Source of the DNA: Methylophilus sp. 14
GTDB taxonomy: Bacteria > Pseudomonadota > Gammaproteobacteria > Burkholderiales > Methylophilaceae
DNA: 64,000 nt
Assembly: GCF_015354345.1 (NCBI RefSeq)
Contig: NZ_JADKYS010000007.1
Span: forward strand, 1-64,000
Direction of reading: 5' to 3'
Positions 8,049 through 16,571 of the stretch are shown here, piece after piece (the first letter of the stretch is position 1; the number at the start of each line of letters is the position of its first letter). The translations under genes and the position numbers were made by a program. The notes below the pieces were generated by a model that was not told where the DNA came from, searched no databases, and saw nothing but the letters and a program-made list of their open reading frames with translations.

Positions 8049-8843
8049 TTAATCCGCCAACAAGCGTTGGCGCTGACACTCAAATAGCGCCACCGCCGTG
8101 GCCGCTGCTGCATTCAGTGACTCCAGCGCCAAGGTCCCCTGATGCGCCATCGGAATAGTAATGCAAGTACTCACGGCAGATTGCAAGGCGGCTGAAATGC
8201 CCGCGCCTTCATTACCCACCGCAAACAGCACCGGTTCACGCAGAGCTTGCTGATACAAGCTCTCACCCTGCATGGTCAAGGCCAGGGTGTTTCCGGCAAA
8301 CGCATTAACGACCTCTACCGCATCCACCCCTTCAACCACAGGCAACACAAACTGTGCGCCCTGCCCACCGCGCAAAGCCTTGGGTGACCAGGCATCGGTA
8401 CAGCCCTTGCTCAAATAAGCCACCTGCACACCAGCCGCCGCAGCGGTACGTAACATACTGCCCAAATTACCCGGGTCCTGAATATCTTCAATCAGCAAGG
8501 CAAAATCCACGTTCTCAGGCAAGGCTGGCTCAGGAATATCCACCAGCGCCATCACGCCACTGCTAGACGCTACCGGTGCCAGCTCGGCAAACATCAACGT
8601 TGGCAGCAACATGGTGTCTACATCAGACAACTGCTGAATCAGCCCTGTCGCCTCTACCGTGCTATGCCCTTCGGGAATAATCAGCAAACGTGGCTCACCA
8701 TAGGTTTGGCAATATGCCTCGATTAAATGCACGCCTTCAAGCAGCGTTGACGATGTTTTTTTACGCTCACGCGACTGATCGAGCAGTTTGCGTAGCTGTT
8801 TAAAAACGGGATTATCGCGGGAAGTGATGTGTTTGAAGGCCAT
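8049..8843 (-). CDS. TrmH/SpoU-family RNA 2'-O-methyltransferase
   Basis: A 264-residue SPOUT methyltransferase. An N-terminal substrate-binding domain starts HITSRDNPVFKQLRKLL. The knotted catalytic domain has the three family motifs: DIQDPGNLGSMLRTA, FAVGNEGAGIS, and the C-terminal IPMAHQGTLALESLNAAAA. Such proteins methylate rRNA or tRNA riboses. The motif-3 sequence is slightly divergent from the usual IPM-SLNVS form. The exact target cannot be told from sequence. Confidence 0.88.
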   Translation of the reverse strand: MAFKHITSRDNPVFKQLRKLLDQSRERKKTSSTLLEGVHLIEAYCQTYGEPRLLIIPEGHSTVEATGLIQQLSDVDTMLLPTLMFAELAPVASSSGVMALVDIPEPALPENVDFALLIEDIQDPGNLGSMLRTAAAAGVQVAYLSKGCTDAWSPKALRGGQGAQFVLPVVEGVDAVEVVNAFAGNTLALTMQGESLYQQALREPVLFAVGNEGAGISAALQSAVSTCITIPMAHQGTLALESLNAAAATAVALFECQRQRLLAD

Positions 8844-8940
8844 GGCGGGATTATACGTGAATTGGTTAGGTGGCTGATTTTGGGATTATGAAGAAACATC
8901 ATTTTCCTCAATTTTTACTTCGGTGGGCTCATGTGACTTA

Positions 8941-9490
8941 CTTTTTCGCCTTTCGGCGAGTCACTTTCTGGTGCTTGTCCCCCAGAAAGTAACCAAAGAG
9001 GACGACACCCAGCCATCACGGCCTGACGGCTCCCTTGCGTTGCTCAACAAAATAAGCCGGTCACGAAACTCGCCCTAGCAGCTTGCACACGACGCAAGCT
9101 GCCGCGGAGCTCAGACAGTCGCTCCCTCTACTCTTATTTTGTTTCCGCTACTCAGCGTGATGGGATGGGATTATTCTCATTTAAGCAGCAGCGTAGAAGT
9201 TGGGACAATTCAAAAGAATTCTTTTCTTATAACCATCGAGAGTTGCAGTCGCATGGTGTTCGGGGTCCCCATCTGACGCGCCGAGCAACGCAGGATTGGC
9301 GGGGGATTTCGGCAATCAACTGTTTGAGCCCCGCAACAAGCCACGTTCTGTGTGGCTTGTCAGGACGAGTTTTTGATTGACGCCCGGCAAGCCGAGTAGC
9401 ACAGGATAAAAGCGGAAGCTGGGGTGCATTTCTTTTGGTTACTTGTTCTTTGTGCAAGCAAAGAAAAGTAACTCGCCGAAAAGGCGAAAA
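8941..9490. repeat. Non-coding ~550 bp element with long imperfect terminal inverted repeats
   Basis: The 769 bp between the TrmH gene and the pseudouridine synthase gene holds no convincing gene. Its left end, beginning CTTTTTCGCCTTTCGGCGAG and continuing to AGTAACCAAAGAG near 9000, is repeated in inverted orientation at 9429-9490 (TTTTGGTTACTTG ... CTCGCCGAAAAGGCG), about 60 bp with scattered mismatches. Each end carries a small internal hairpin (CGCCTTTCGGCG). The interior has a CAAGCTGC-type hairpin and short meaningless ORFs. The same kind of sequence is familiar as an extended intergenic repeat in beta/gammaproteobacteria, often mis-annotated as small hypothetical proteins. Probably a non-autonomous mobile or structural repeat. 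Confidence 0.6.
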
Positions 9491-9612
9491 GCATCTCAAC
9501 GACATAATCCATACGCTCCTCAGCATGCCATCCGACATAAGAATGACTTTCTAGCACATCAAAAAAACCAGTCTCACCAAAGCCTCCATCCAATTCACGT
9601 ATAATCTTATTC

Positions 9613-10329
9613 ATGGCAAAAACATTAGATTTAGAACGTATCCTGCACCGTCAGGGTTTTGGTACACGCAAAATGTGCCGCATTTTAATCGTCAACGAAG
9701 AGGTCACCGTCAACGGTGAAATGTGCGATGACCCGGACGCCAAGTTCGCGTTAGACGACACACTGCATTTCACTGTGAGTGGCGAGGCCTGGCAATATCG
9801 CGAACATAGCTATCTGCTGATGCACAAGCCTGCGCATTATGAATGCACGCATAAAACCCAGTTCCACCCGACCATTTACACGCTGTTACCTGAGCCACTG
9901 GTGGAGCGCGGCATTCAATGCATAGGCCGTCTGGACGAAGATACGACTGGTTTGATTTTACTGTCGGATGATGGACAGTTTATCCATAAAGTCAGCTCGC
10001 CCAAGCACCATGTGCCCAAGGTATATGAGGTGACTTGCAAACACGCCTTGAGTGCGGCTGACCTTGAGCATTTGCTGTCTGGTGTCAAACTGATTGACGA
10101 AGAGGAAACCATTGCGGCACTGGCGGTGACCAGCGTGTCGGCAACGGTGATACACATGACGCTGGCGGAAGGAAAATACCACCAGGTCAAACGCATGATT
10201 GCGGCGATTGGCAACCGTGTTGACGCGTTGAAACGCATTCAAATTGGCCAACTGACCCTGCCTGAATCGTTGGCGGCAGGCGAATGGCGCTGGCTGACCG
10301 CTGAAGATTTAATTGCTGTGCAGTCTTAA
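9613..10329 (+). CDS. rsuA: 16S rRNA pseudouridine synthase, RsuA family
   Basis: A 238-residue protein with an N-terminal S4 RNA-binding domain (LERILHRQGFGTRKMCRILI) and an RsuA-type catalytic domain. The catalytic aspartate is in GRLDEDTTGLILLSDDG, and GKYHQVKRMIAAIGNRV is the conserved late motif. RsuA makes pseudouridine at U516 of 16S rRNA. It is slightly closer to the RsuA than the RluE/F type in length and motif order. The start at ATG 9613 lies just beyond the repeat element. Confidence 0.85.
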   Translation: MAKTLDLERILHRQGFGTRKMCRILIVNEEVTVNGEMCDDPDAKFALDDTLHFTVSGEAWQYREHSYLLMHKPAHYECTHKTQFHPTIYTLLPEPLVERGIQCIGRLDEDTTGLILLSDDGQFIHKVSSPKHHVPKVYEVTCKHALSAADLEHLLSGVKLIDEEETIAALAVTSVSATVIHMTLAEGKYHQVKRMIAAIGNRVDALKRIQIGQLTLPESLAAGEWRWLTAEDLIAVQS

Positions 10330-10367
10330 TGTGCGCTTTGTAATCACATCACTCACAAGGAAACTCT

Positions 10368-10691
10368 ATGACGTGGATAACCCTGGTAATTGCTGGCTTG
10401 TTTGAAACGGCCTGGGCCATAGGCTTGAAATATACGGATGGATTCACCCGCTTCTGGCCATCATTCTGGACCATTCTGGCGATGGTCATCAGCGTCTGGT
10501 TATTGGGTCTGTGCGTCAAGTCTTTGCCCGTAGGCACGGCTTATGCGGTGTGGGTGGGCATAGGCGCTGTTGGTACGGTGATTGGTGGTATCTGGCTATT
10601 TAACGAACCGGTCTCTGCACTACGCATCATTAGTTTGTGCTTGATTATGGCAGGGATTATCGGTCTTAAACTCGCCACCTTGCAGTCTTAA
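10368..10691 (+). CDS. sugE: SMR-family guanidinium exporter SugE/Gdx
   Basis: 107 residues with four membrane helices. The essential helix-1 glutamate is in [19 protein letters not shown], and the sequence after it ([12 protein letters not shown]) is the signature of the SugE/Gdx branch, which exports guanidinium, rather than EmrE-type drug exporters. The start follows AAGGAAACTCT. No guanidine riboswitch could be recognised in the 38 nt leader. Confidence 0.88.
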   Translation: MTWITLVIAGLFETAWAIGLKYTDGFTRFWPSFWTILAMVISVWLLGLCVKSLPVGTAYAVWVGIGAVGTVIGGIWLFNEPVSALRIISLCLIMAGIIGLKLATLQS

Positions 10692-10824
10692 TCACGCAAA
10701 CTTAATCACTCGGCCTTCAAGCAAAGACCGTCAACACAGACGGAGGAAACAAGTGTATTTTTTTGTCTCCGTACGCAAAAAAGCGGTATGATCATGACAC
10801 CATCGTTTGACTGGAGCGAGTATT

Positions 10825-11814
10825 TTGCAACCTCCCGCCATCCCGGCCAATGAAATAGAGCGCCTGCATGTCTTACATGCACTGGCCATTCTCGACACCC
10901 AGGCAGAAGAACGTTTTGACCGCCTGACCAGGATTGCAACGCGCATGTTCGATGTGCCGATTGCGCTGGTCAGCCTGGTGGACACCAACCGCCAGTGGTT
11001 CAAATCATGCATGGGTTTGCCTGTGCTGGAAACGCCCAGAGACATTTCCTTCTGCGGTCATGCCATTTTGGGCAATGACACTTTTGTCATCAATGATGCC
11101 TCAAAAGATCCGCGTTTTATGGACAATCCACTGGTGACGGCTGCACCGCATATCCGCTTTTATGCAGGCAGGCCGATACGCACGATGCGTGGTTTTAAAA
11201 TTGGCACCTTATGCCTGATAGACACCAAGCCACGCGCCTTTGACGCCGAATATCTCGCAGACCTGAACGATCTGGCCGTGATGGTGGAAAATGAGCTGGC
11301 GGCGATTGAAATGGCGACCATGGATGAACTGACCGATTTAAGTAATCGGCGTGGATTCATCATGCTCACCGAGAAATACCTGAACTACTTCACCCGCCAC
11401 CACGTGTTTGCCACGCTGGTCTTTCTGGACCTGAATGGATTTAAACCGATTAATGACACTTATGGCCATGATGAAGGCGACCGGGCCTTGCAGGCGTTTG
11501 GCAAAGGGTTGAAACTGGTGGGCCGCAGCTCAGATATTTTTGCCCGGCTGGGTGGAGATGAGTTTGTCATCTTGCTAGCGAACGCCCGCCAGCACGAAGC
11601 ACACATTTATGTAGACCGCTTAACGACGTACCTGGATACGGTCAGACAGCAGCAACGTCAACCATACCAACTCTCGTTTGCCCAAGGCATCGTCGAGTTC
11701 GACCCACAACTGCCAAAATCCGTTGAGCAACTGCTGGTGGAAGGCGATGCACTGATGTATCAACGCAAAAAATCTACCGCGTTGTTACACCAGCCGCACC
11801 CCGCCATCAAATGA
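10825..11814 (+). CDS. GAF-domain diguanylate cyclase
   Basis: About 329 residues: a GAF sensor (residues about 25-160, with VSLVDTNRQWFKSCMGLP and ISFCGHAILG) followed by a GGDEF domain (about 170-325). The catalytic motif is intact (FARLGGDEFVILL), so it should make cyclic di-GMP. No membrane segment, so it is a cytoplasmic sensor of an unknown small ligand or redox state. The TTG at 10825 is preferred as start because GGAG lies 8 nt upstream; a TTG at 10807 has no such site. Confidence 0.88.
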   Translation: MQPPAIPANEIERLHVLHALAILDTQAEERFDRLTRIATRMFDVPIALVSLVDTNRQWFKSCMGLPVLETPRDISFCGHAILGNDTFVINDASKDPRFMDNPLVTAAPHIRFYAGRPIRTMRGFKIGTLCLIDTKPRAFDAEYLADLNDLAVMVENELAAIEMATMDELTDLSNRRGFIMLTEKYLNYFTRHHVFATLVFLDLNGFKPINDTYGHDEGDRALQAFGKGLKLVGRSSDIFARLGGDEFVILLANARQHEAHIYVDRLTTYLDTVRQQQRQPYQLSFAQGIVEFDPQLPKSVEQLLVEGDALMYQRKKSTALLHQPHPAIK

Positions 11815-11835
11815 CTTGAATGGACGGGGACCGGC

Positions 11836-12276
11836 TTAACTACCCAACAATTTTTGCGCTTTGGCCGTGGCGTTATTGGCCGACCGTTTTTTAGCGCTGA
11901 CCGCATGGTGATTTTTTCCGGATCCGGCCTGTTGTGCCACACAGGCACCACCTGCACTGCCCAGTCCAGCGCCAATCACCGCCAGTAAACGGCCGCCACC
12001 CAAGCCGCGGCCGAGAATCGCACCGCCAGCACCGCCGACTGCCCCACCCAGCATGGTATGAGGCTGTGTCTTGCCACCACTGGCAACCACGCTACCAACG
12101 GCACCACCGACTGCCCCGCCCAATACCTCACCGGCAGGACCCAGCATGACTGCACCAATCGCCGAACCAGCCAAGCCACCGACACCACTGGCGCCGACGG
12201 CCTGATTATTGCAACTTTGCGCCTGCGCAACATGGCTCATGCATAACAGGCTGACAGATAATATCCAGATTCTCAT
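11836..12276 (-). CDS. Glycine-zipper exported protein
   Basis: 146 residues with a cleavable signal peptide (cut near HVAQAQ) and then a long glycine-rich stretch of repeated GGAVGGAVG-type motifs, as in Gly-zipper outer-membrane or periplasmic proteins of the SlyB/YMGG type. The C-terminus is basic (SAKKRSANNATAKAQKLL). The start follows GGAGGATCTGT. A related gene lies 42 nt upstream on the same strand. Role unknown; such proteins often associate with membranes. Confidence 0.7.
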   Translation of the reverse strand: MRIWILSVSLLCMSHVAQAQSCNNQAVGASGVGGLAGSAIGAVMLGPAGEVLGGAVGGAVGSVVASGGKTQPHTMLGGAVGGAGGAILGRGLGGGRLLAVIGAGLGSAGGACVAQQAGSGKNHHAVSAKKRSANNATAKAQKLLGS

Positions 12277-12318
12277 ACAGATCCTCCAGGCTCAATGCCC
12301 ATGCTTGATGATTGGGAG

Positions 12319-12765
12319 TTAATCATGGTCATGATGACCACGGCCATGATGGTGGCCATGTTTTTTACCTTTTTTACCACGATAACTTCTCTGGTATGGA
12401 TCAGGTTCGTCAATCACCTTACCAACCACTGCGCCGCCAGCACCACCGACCCCTGCGCCGACCACAGCACCAGTCGTGGTTCCGCTCACTTTACGACCAA
12501 CAATCGCACCGGTTGCGCCGCCTGCGGCACCACCCAGAATAGCGCCTGTACGGCCTGAACGGCCAGTTGTCGCGGCGCCACCCAGGCCACCGCCTACCGC
12601 GCCACCAATCACTTCACCTGTGCTACCACCGAGTACACTACCTACCGCAGTGCCTGCAGCGGCACCTACGCCACCGCCCAGCCCGGTTTCCAGATTATCC
12701 GCCATGGCGGTTGTCGATAACAACGCCAACACACCCCATACCTTGCACATATTTAAAAATTTCAT
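12319..12765 (-). CDS. Glycine-zipper exported protein with histidine-rich tail
   Basis: 148 residues: signal peptide (LLSTTAMA), glycine-zipper repeats (GGAVGGGLGGAATTG, GGAAGGATGAIVG), and a C-terminal tail KKGKKHGHHHGRGHHDHD with nine histidines, which could bind divalent metal. It is the upstream member of a tandem pair with the gene at 11.84-12.28 kb; both look like duplicates with divergent tails. Function is not known. Confidence 0.7.
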   Translation of the reverse strand: MKFLNMCKVWGVLALLSTTAMADNLETGLGGGVGAAAGTAVGSVLGGSTGEVIGGAVGGGLGGAATTGRSGRTGAILGGAAGGATGAIVGRKVSGTTTGAVVGAGVGGAGGAVVGKVIDEPDPYQRSYRGKKGKKHGHHHGRGHHDHD

Positions 12766-12843
12766 ATCTTCCCTTATTTGAATAACTGCTTGCTTGAATG
12801 TTGAGTTGATTAATTTTATGGTTTGAATTTATGTTATTTTAAA

Positions 12844-12859
12844 CTGTCCTCTTAGACAG
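12844..12859. promoter_or_regulatory. GTC/GAC dyad upstream of the lipocalin gene
   Basis: CTGTC-CTCTTA-GACAG is a 5 bp inverted repeat about 50 bp before the lipocalin start. It begins AACTGTCC, as does the dyad upstream of the yqjD-like gene at 16.48 kb. Weak evidence alone. Confidence 0.25.
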
Positions 12860-12909
12860 CATTGCTTTTAATATCTTGGTTTTTACTATCCCCCAACCGA
12901 CTTACTGAC

Positions 12910-13512
12910 ATGATGCCAGCTACCCGTTTATCACGACTGTTTTATCCTTTGATTGCGTTAACCTTAACCGCCTGCTCGGCCCCGTTACCACCACAAGCAG
13001 AACAGGCTGTTATAAAACGTTTTGACCCGACCCAATATGTGGGCACCTGGTATGAAATCGCCAGATTGGACAACACATTTGAAAAGGGGCTGGAACAGGT
13101 GACTGCCAACTACAGCATTAAGCCGGATGGCACACTCAAAGTGGTTAACCGTGGATTTAGTCCGGAGAAAAACGACTGGAGTGAAGCCATAGGCAAAGCC
13201 AAGTTTGTTGACCCGGCCAATGCAGACGGTAGTCGCACAGGCCGCCTTAAAGTGTCTTTCTTCGGGCCGTTTTATGGCGATTACAATATTCTCGAAGTAG
13301 ACCAGCCCTATTACAACTATGCTCTGGTAAGCAGCGGTCGTGACTATTTATGGATATTGTCACGGACGCCGCAACTCACCTACCCGATCAAACAACACCT
13401 GATGGCCAAAGCCAAAGAGCTGGGATTCGCCACCGACCAGTTATTGTTCATCCGCCAGTCCAACCAGGTTGAGTACGAATCCGGTCGACATGTGATGCCC
13501 CAGCATCACTAA
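12910..13512 (+). CDS. blc: Outer-membrane lipoprotein lipocalin (Blc)
   Basis: About 200 residues with a lipoprotein signal peptide (ALTLTACS, lipidated Cys near residue 19). The bacterial lipocalin fold follows, marked by YVGTWYEIARLDNTFEKGLEQV, YNILEVDQPYYNYALV and a final LSRTPQL segment. Blc proteins bind lysophospholipids and are made under envelope stress. The start is ATG 12910 or the adjacent ATG 12913. Flanked by other envelope genes (glycine-zipper and BON proteins). Confidence 0.9.
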   Translation: MMPATRLSRLFYPLIALTLTACSAPLPPQAEQAVIKRFDPTQYVGTWYEIARLDNTFEKGLEQVTANYSIKPDGTLKVVNRGFSPEKNDWSEAIGKAKFVDPANADGSRTGRLKVSFFGPFYGDYNILEVDQPYYNYALVSSGRDYLWILSRTPQLTYPIKQHLMAKAKELGFATDQLLFIRQSNQVEYESGRHVMPQHH

Positions 13513-13545
13513 TTCCTGCCGCGTCAACCCACTGGAGATCAACGC

Positions 13546-13567
13546 GCGGGAGGGCTGCCCCTCCCGC
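13546..13567. terminator. Strong GC hairpin between convergent genes
   Basis: GCGGGAGGG and CCCTCCCGC form a perfect 9 bp stem with a 4 nt loop between the lipocalin stop (13512) and the BON gene stop (13573). No T-run follows, so intrinsic termination would rely on stem strength. Confidence 0.5.
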
Positions 13568-13572
13568 TCTGT

Positions 13573-14004
13573 TCATTGCGCGTCTATCTGTTGTGGCTGC
13601 TCGCTTTCAGGGCCTGCCGCGGGCGCATCCATCACAGAATCCAACCCTGCAGGCACAGGCGCTGGCACGACTTCACCCGTGCTGTAGCGCAATGCACCTA
13701 ATACCGCATACACGCCATCAGCCTGCTTGGCCAGTGTGGTGACCGTTTCCACATCCTGTTTGGAGGCCACTTCACCGCTCAACTGCACCACACCTTGCGC
13801 ATCGGCATCGACCTGAATATTGGACACATCCACACCATTGGTTTGCAAGGTGTTTTTCACATTATCAACCACGGTGTCACTAGGCAGAAAATTGTACATG
13901 GGCTCGGCTTTGGCTAGCACACCCGCAGCCAGTGCATTGGCACTACCACCCATTAATAATGCAATCATCGTACTCATTGCCAGATATCGGTTCATCTTAT
14001 TCAT
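13573..14004 (-). CDS. Exported BON-domain protein
   Basis: 143 residues; the ATG at 14004 is chosen because it follows AAAGGAAACATC and starts a clean signal peptide (IALLMGGSANALAAG). A single BON domain follows (VVDNVKNTLQTNGVDVSN ... GVVQLSGEVASKQDVE), then a proline/acid-rich tail (APVPAGLD, GPESEQPQQID). Likely periplasmic, binding the membrane surface. The neighbour upstream is an EF-hand/BON protein in the same orientation. Confidence 0.78.
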   Translation of the reverse strand: MNKMNRYLAMSTMIALLMGGSANALAAGVLAKAEPMYNFLPSDTVVDNVKNTLQTNGVDVSNIQVDADAQGVVQLSGEVASKQDVETVTTLAKQADGVYAVLGALRYSTGEVVPAPVPAGLDSVMDAPAAGPESEQPQQIDAQ

Positions 14005-14095
14005 GATGTTTCCTTTCTGTTGCATAAGGTGGCGAGTTGTTCAAGTTGTACAGAGGATGAATCAGTCAACACATGAAAGAACAACCCGCCGCAAG

Positions 14096-14137
14096 AAAAA
14101 AGCAAGCTACGCACTTGGGAGAGGATATGTAGCTTGC
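14096..14137 (-). terminator. Rho-independent terminator of the EF-hand/BON gene
   Basis: On the minus strand GCAAGCTAC pairs with GTAGCTTGC around an 18 nt loop and is followed by a run of six T. It starts 14 nt after the stop codon at 14151. Confidence 0.75.
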
Positions 14138-14150
14138 GAGGGGGTGTTTA

Positions 14151-14666
14151 TTAGCCTTTTACCACGATGGCGTTTTTCACAGATTTCACGCCTTCAACGC
14201 TGGCCACCAGTTGCTCGGCCTTGGTTTTAAGGGCTGAGTCAGCAACAAAACCACTGATGAGCACTTCACCTTTGTGCGTTTCCACACTGATTTTGAGCGA
14301 CTTCAAAGATTCTTCTTCCAGCAAGCGCGCTTTCACTTTAGTGGTAATCCAGCTATCTGACATCGCGCCTTTAATCGCTTTTTGACCAGTCTGTGTTTTG
14401 AGCTCTGCATATTCTTCGTAGCTCAAACTGCCATCCTTGTCATGGTCATAGGCTTTAAAATCTGGTTGCTTAACGCCTTTGTCCTGTTGCACTTCAGACC
14501 AGGTCAATGCGTTATTGGCATTCTTGTCCAGGGTATTAAATTCTTCCAGGTAAGGTTTTTCACCATTCTGGACTTCCTGCAAATCGAATGCGAAAGCATT
14601 GAGTGTGATGGTTGTCGCCAACAGGCCGCCAAAGATTGTTGCTTGTGTGTATTTTGACATTAACAT
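14151..14666 (-). CDS. Periplasmic EF-hand and BON domain protein (paralogue)
   Basis: 171 residues from ATG 14666, which follows AAGGAGACGCTC. Signal peptide, two EF-hand loops, and a C-terminal BON domain with SLKISVETHKGEVLISGFV. It is closely similar along its length to the protein at 3.2-3.7 kb. The first EF loop here (DKNANNALTWSE) has lost the central glycine and an acidic ligand, while the second (DHDKDGSLSYEE) is intact, so it may bind one calcium rather than two. Probably envelope stress related. Confidence 0.8.
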   Translation of the reverse strand: MLMSKYTQATIFGGLLATTITLNAFAFDLQEVQNGEKPYLEEFNTLDKNANNALTWSEVQQDKGVKQPDFKAYDHDKDGSLSYEEYAELKTQTGQKAIKGAMSDSWITTKVKARLLEEESLKSLKISVETHKGEVLISGFVADSALKTKAEQLVASVEGVKSVKNAIVVKG

Positions 14667-14745
14667 GAGCGTCTCCTTTTTCACGCGTTACACAAAACAG
14701 TTCTGCTGTCTTGTGTGGCCATATTAATCAGGCACGCGTGTCAGG

Positions 14746-14764
14746 TCAGTCGTCCAACGACTGA
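14746..14764. promoter_or_regulatory. Perfect 8 bp dyad upstream of the EF-hand/BON gene
   Basis: TCAGTCGT-CCA-ACGACTGA lies about 80 bp upstream of the EF-hand/BON start and 42 bp beyond the kinase stop. A third TGTCAG copy lies nearby at 14771. It may be a regulator binding site; it could alternatively act as a hairpin at the end of the kinase gene, though no T-run is present. Confidence 0.35.
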
Positions 14765-14805
14765 AAGTCATGTCAGAATAAGACTACATTGAGGTTGATG
14801 CTGGC

Positions 14806-16236
14806 TCAGTCGATGGCAGAATCACTCTTGAGATAAGGCAACAGCACACGCGTGCTGGCACCTTGTTGCGGGGCGCTGGAGATTTCATAATGCCCACCAA
14901 TGGACTCCACACGGTTACACATCCCGCTGATGCCATGCGTGCTATTAGTGAGCTTTTCCGGGTCAAAGCCGATCCCGTTATCGATAATTTCCAACTTGAT
15001 ATGCTGCTCGTCATGCATTAAATGCACAGAGACCTCGGTCGCCTTGGCGTACTTGCTGCAGTTATTCAAACTCTCCTGCACCAGCCGGTAAACAATCAGG
15101 CTGACCGTCTCGTTAATCGCCATTTCCTGCTCGGGCATAATAATATCCATTTGCCACTGGTTACGTGTCCTGGCTTCATCAATCAGGTTTTGCAACGAGG
15201 CAATTAAGCCAAAACTCTTAATCATGGCCGGATGCAGGTTCTGCACGATTTCGCGTTTAAAGTTAATACTACGATCCAGGTACTGGTTAGTCTTTTTGAG
15301 CTTGTCGGTCACCTGCGGCAATTGATCTTTCACATGCTTGATGGCCCAGGAGATATCCATCTTGATCGCGGTCAGCAAAGACCCAAGCTCATCATGCAAC
15401 TCGCGGGATAGTTGATAACGCTCATGCTCAATATTAGTTTGCGCCTGCAATGCCTGGCGCTGCACGGTGGTGGTCAGACGCTGGATGTTGCGCTCATATT
15501 CGGCATTCTCATCGGTGAGGCGTACATATAAATTGGCCTTCTCCGCCAACTCACGTAACAAGCGGCGAATCACCAGCACCACCAATGAGACAAAAATCAG
15601 CGGGCAGGCCATGACAAACCAGCGCATCAGCTTACTGGTCATATCCCGCGTATCAGCCACTTCATCTCGGTAGTCCAGCACCAGCTTTTCAAACTGGCGG
15701 GACAACACCTCAATATTCCGGCTTTCCTTGACCCCTGAATCCAGCTTGACGACCGCCAATGCTTTATCAAACTGGCGCTTTTTGGCGAAATCAATGGTCA
15801 CATTCATTTCGGCGGACTTTTTAACAATACTGTTCACCAGCTCGCTCATGGTGTTTTGTATCACCGGATGCTTGACCAGGTTGGTATGGTTGAGCAACTT
15901 ATTAATATTGCGTAAATGCTGGCCCATTTGCTTGGTCGCATCATCATACGGCTGGAAATAATGCTCCGAACGCGTCAGCAGGTAACCGCGCTGCGCACTT
16001 TCGGCGATGGCCAGGTTAGACTGGGTTTTCGACGTTTCGAACAGCAACTGGTCTAGCATGGCTAACACATCAGTTTTTTCACGCGTGGTGACGATAAAAC
16101 GGTCATTCACCACCAGCATGGCGGCTGCCAGCATCAGACTCACCGTGAGCAAAGCCACCGTGTTACCGCCAAAGGTATCACTGATTTTCTCCAGTCGATC
16201 AAGCAGGGCGATAAGGGTGGTTCTGACTTTTTGCAT
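14806..16236 (-). CDS. CHASE3 sensor histidine kinase (NarX/DesK-type HisKA_3)
   Basis: About 476 residues (an ATG at 16296 would add 20). A first membrane helix (TVALLTVSLMLAAAMLVV) and a second (FVMACPLIFVSLVVLVI) enclose an extracytoplasmic CHASE3 domain. A coiled coil leads to a HisKA_3 domain with the phospho-acceptor in YQLSRELHDELGSLLTAIK. The ATPase domain has LVQESLNNCSKYAKA (N box) and DNGIGFD (G1). It is divergent from yqjD/yqjE-like genes and a NarL-type regulator at 17.5 kb, its likely partner. The sensed stimulus is unknown. Confidence 0.88.
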   Translation of the reverse strand: MQKVRTTLIALLDRLEKISDTFGGNTVALLTVSLMLAAAMLVVNDRFIVTTREKTDVLAMLDQLLFETSKTQSNLAIAESAQRGYLLTRSEHYFQPYDDATKQMGQHLRNINKLLNHTNLVKHPVIQNTMSELVNSIVKKSAEMNVTIDFAKKRQFDKALAVVKLDSGVKESRNIEVLSRQFEKLVLDYRDEVADTRDMTSKLMRWFVMACPLIFVSLVVLVIRRLLRELAEKANLYVRLTDENAEYERNIQRLTTTVQRQALQAQTNIEHERYQLSRELHDELGSLLTAIKMDISWAIKHVKDQLPQVTDKLKKTNQYLDRSINFKREIVQNLHPAMIKSFGLIASLQNLIDEARTRNQWQMDIIMPEQEMAINETVSLIVYRLVQESLNNCSKYAKATEVSVHLMHDEQHIKLEIIDNGIGFDPEKLTNSTHGISGMCNRVESIGGHYEISSAPQQGASTRVLLPYLKSDSAID

Positions 16237-16380
16237 GGCGGTTGAGTGAAAAGATTGAAAAATCAGGCAATCCGGCGTAACGTTTTTTGCATGCATTGTT
16301 CACAATGCATCAGTCGCATCATAGCGGTGTTGCGAGTTAACAGCAACGTAAAGATGTGTTGACCCACCAATTTATAGACT

Positions 16381-16495
16381 GTCAGAGAATTCTGACTTTG
16401 ATATCGGTGGCTGGCCGATAGGGAGATGACAGGCCGGTTGGGTAAGATAGCCACATGTTGAAAACACTTTTCGTTTAATCAACTGTCCAAACAGT
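16381..16495. promoter_or_regulatory. Two dyads in the divergent promoter region of kinase and yqjD-like gene
   Basis: GTCAGA-GAAT-TCTGAC (16381-16396) and ACTGT-CCAA-ACAGT (16482-16495) lie in the 275-335 bp region between the divergent kinase and yqjD-like genes. Both share GTC/GAC-type half sites with dyads near the EF-hand/BON genes. They are candidate binding sites for the NarL-type regulator encoded downstream. Confidence 0.35.
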
Positions 16496-16571
16496 CATCA
16501 CGGTTTATTGGTGATCTTGAAGACGACACTGTAATCAGTATTTAAACCACGATTTAAAAAGGAGTTTCAAA

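Noticed and set aside
9165-9380. 71-codon reading frame inside the repeat element
   Set aside because: It lies entirely in a non-coding repeat, has no ribosome site or recognisable domain, and such frames are known annotation artefacts of this repeat type.
10330-10367. Guanidine riboswitch before sugE
   Set aside because: The leader is only 38 nt with no ACGR-type hairpins or pseudoknot.
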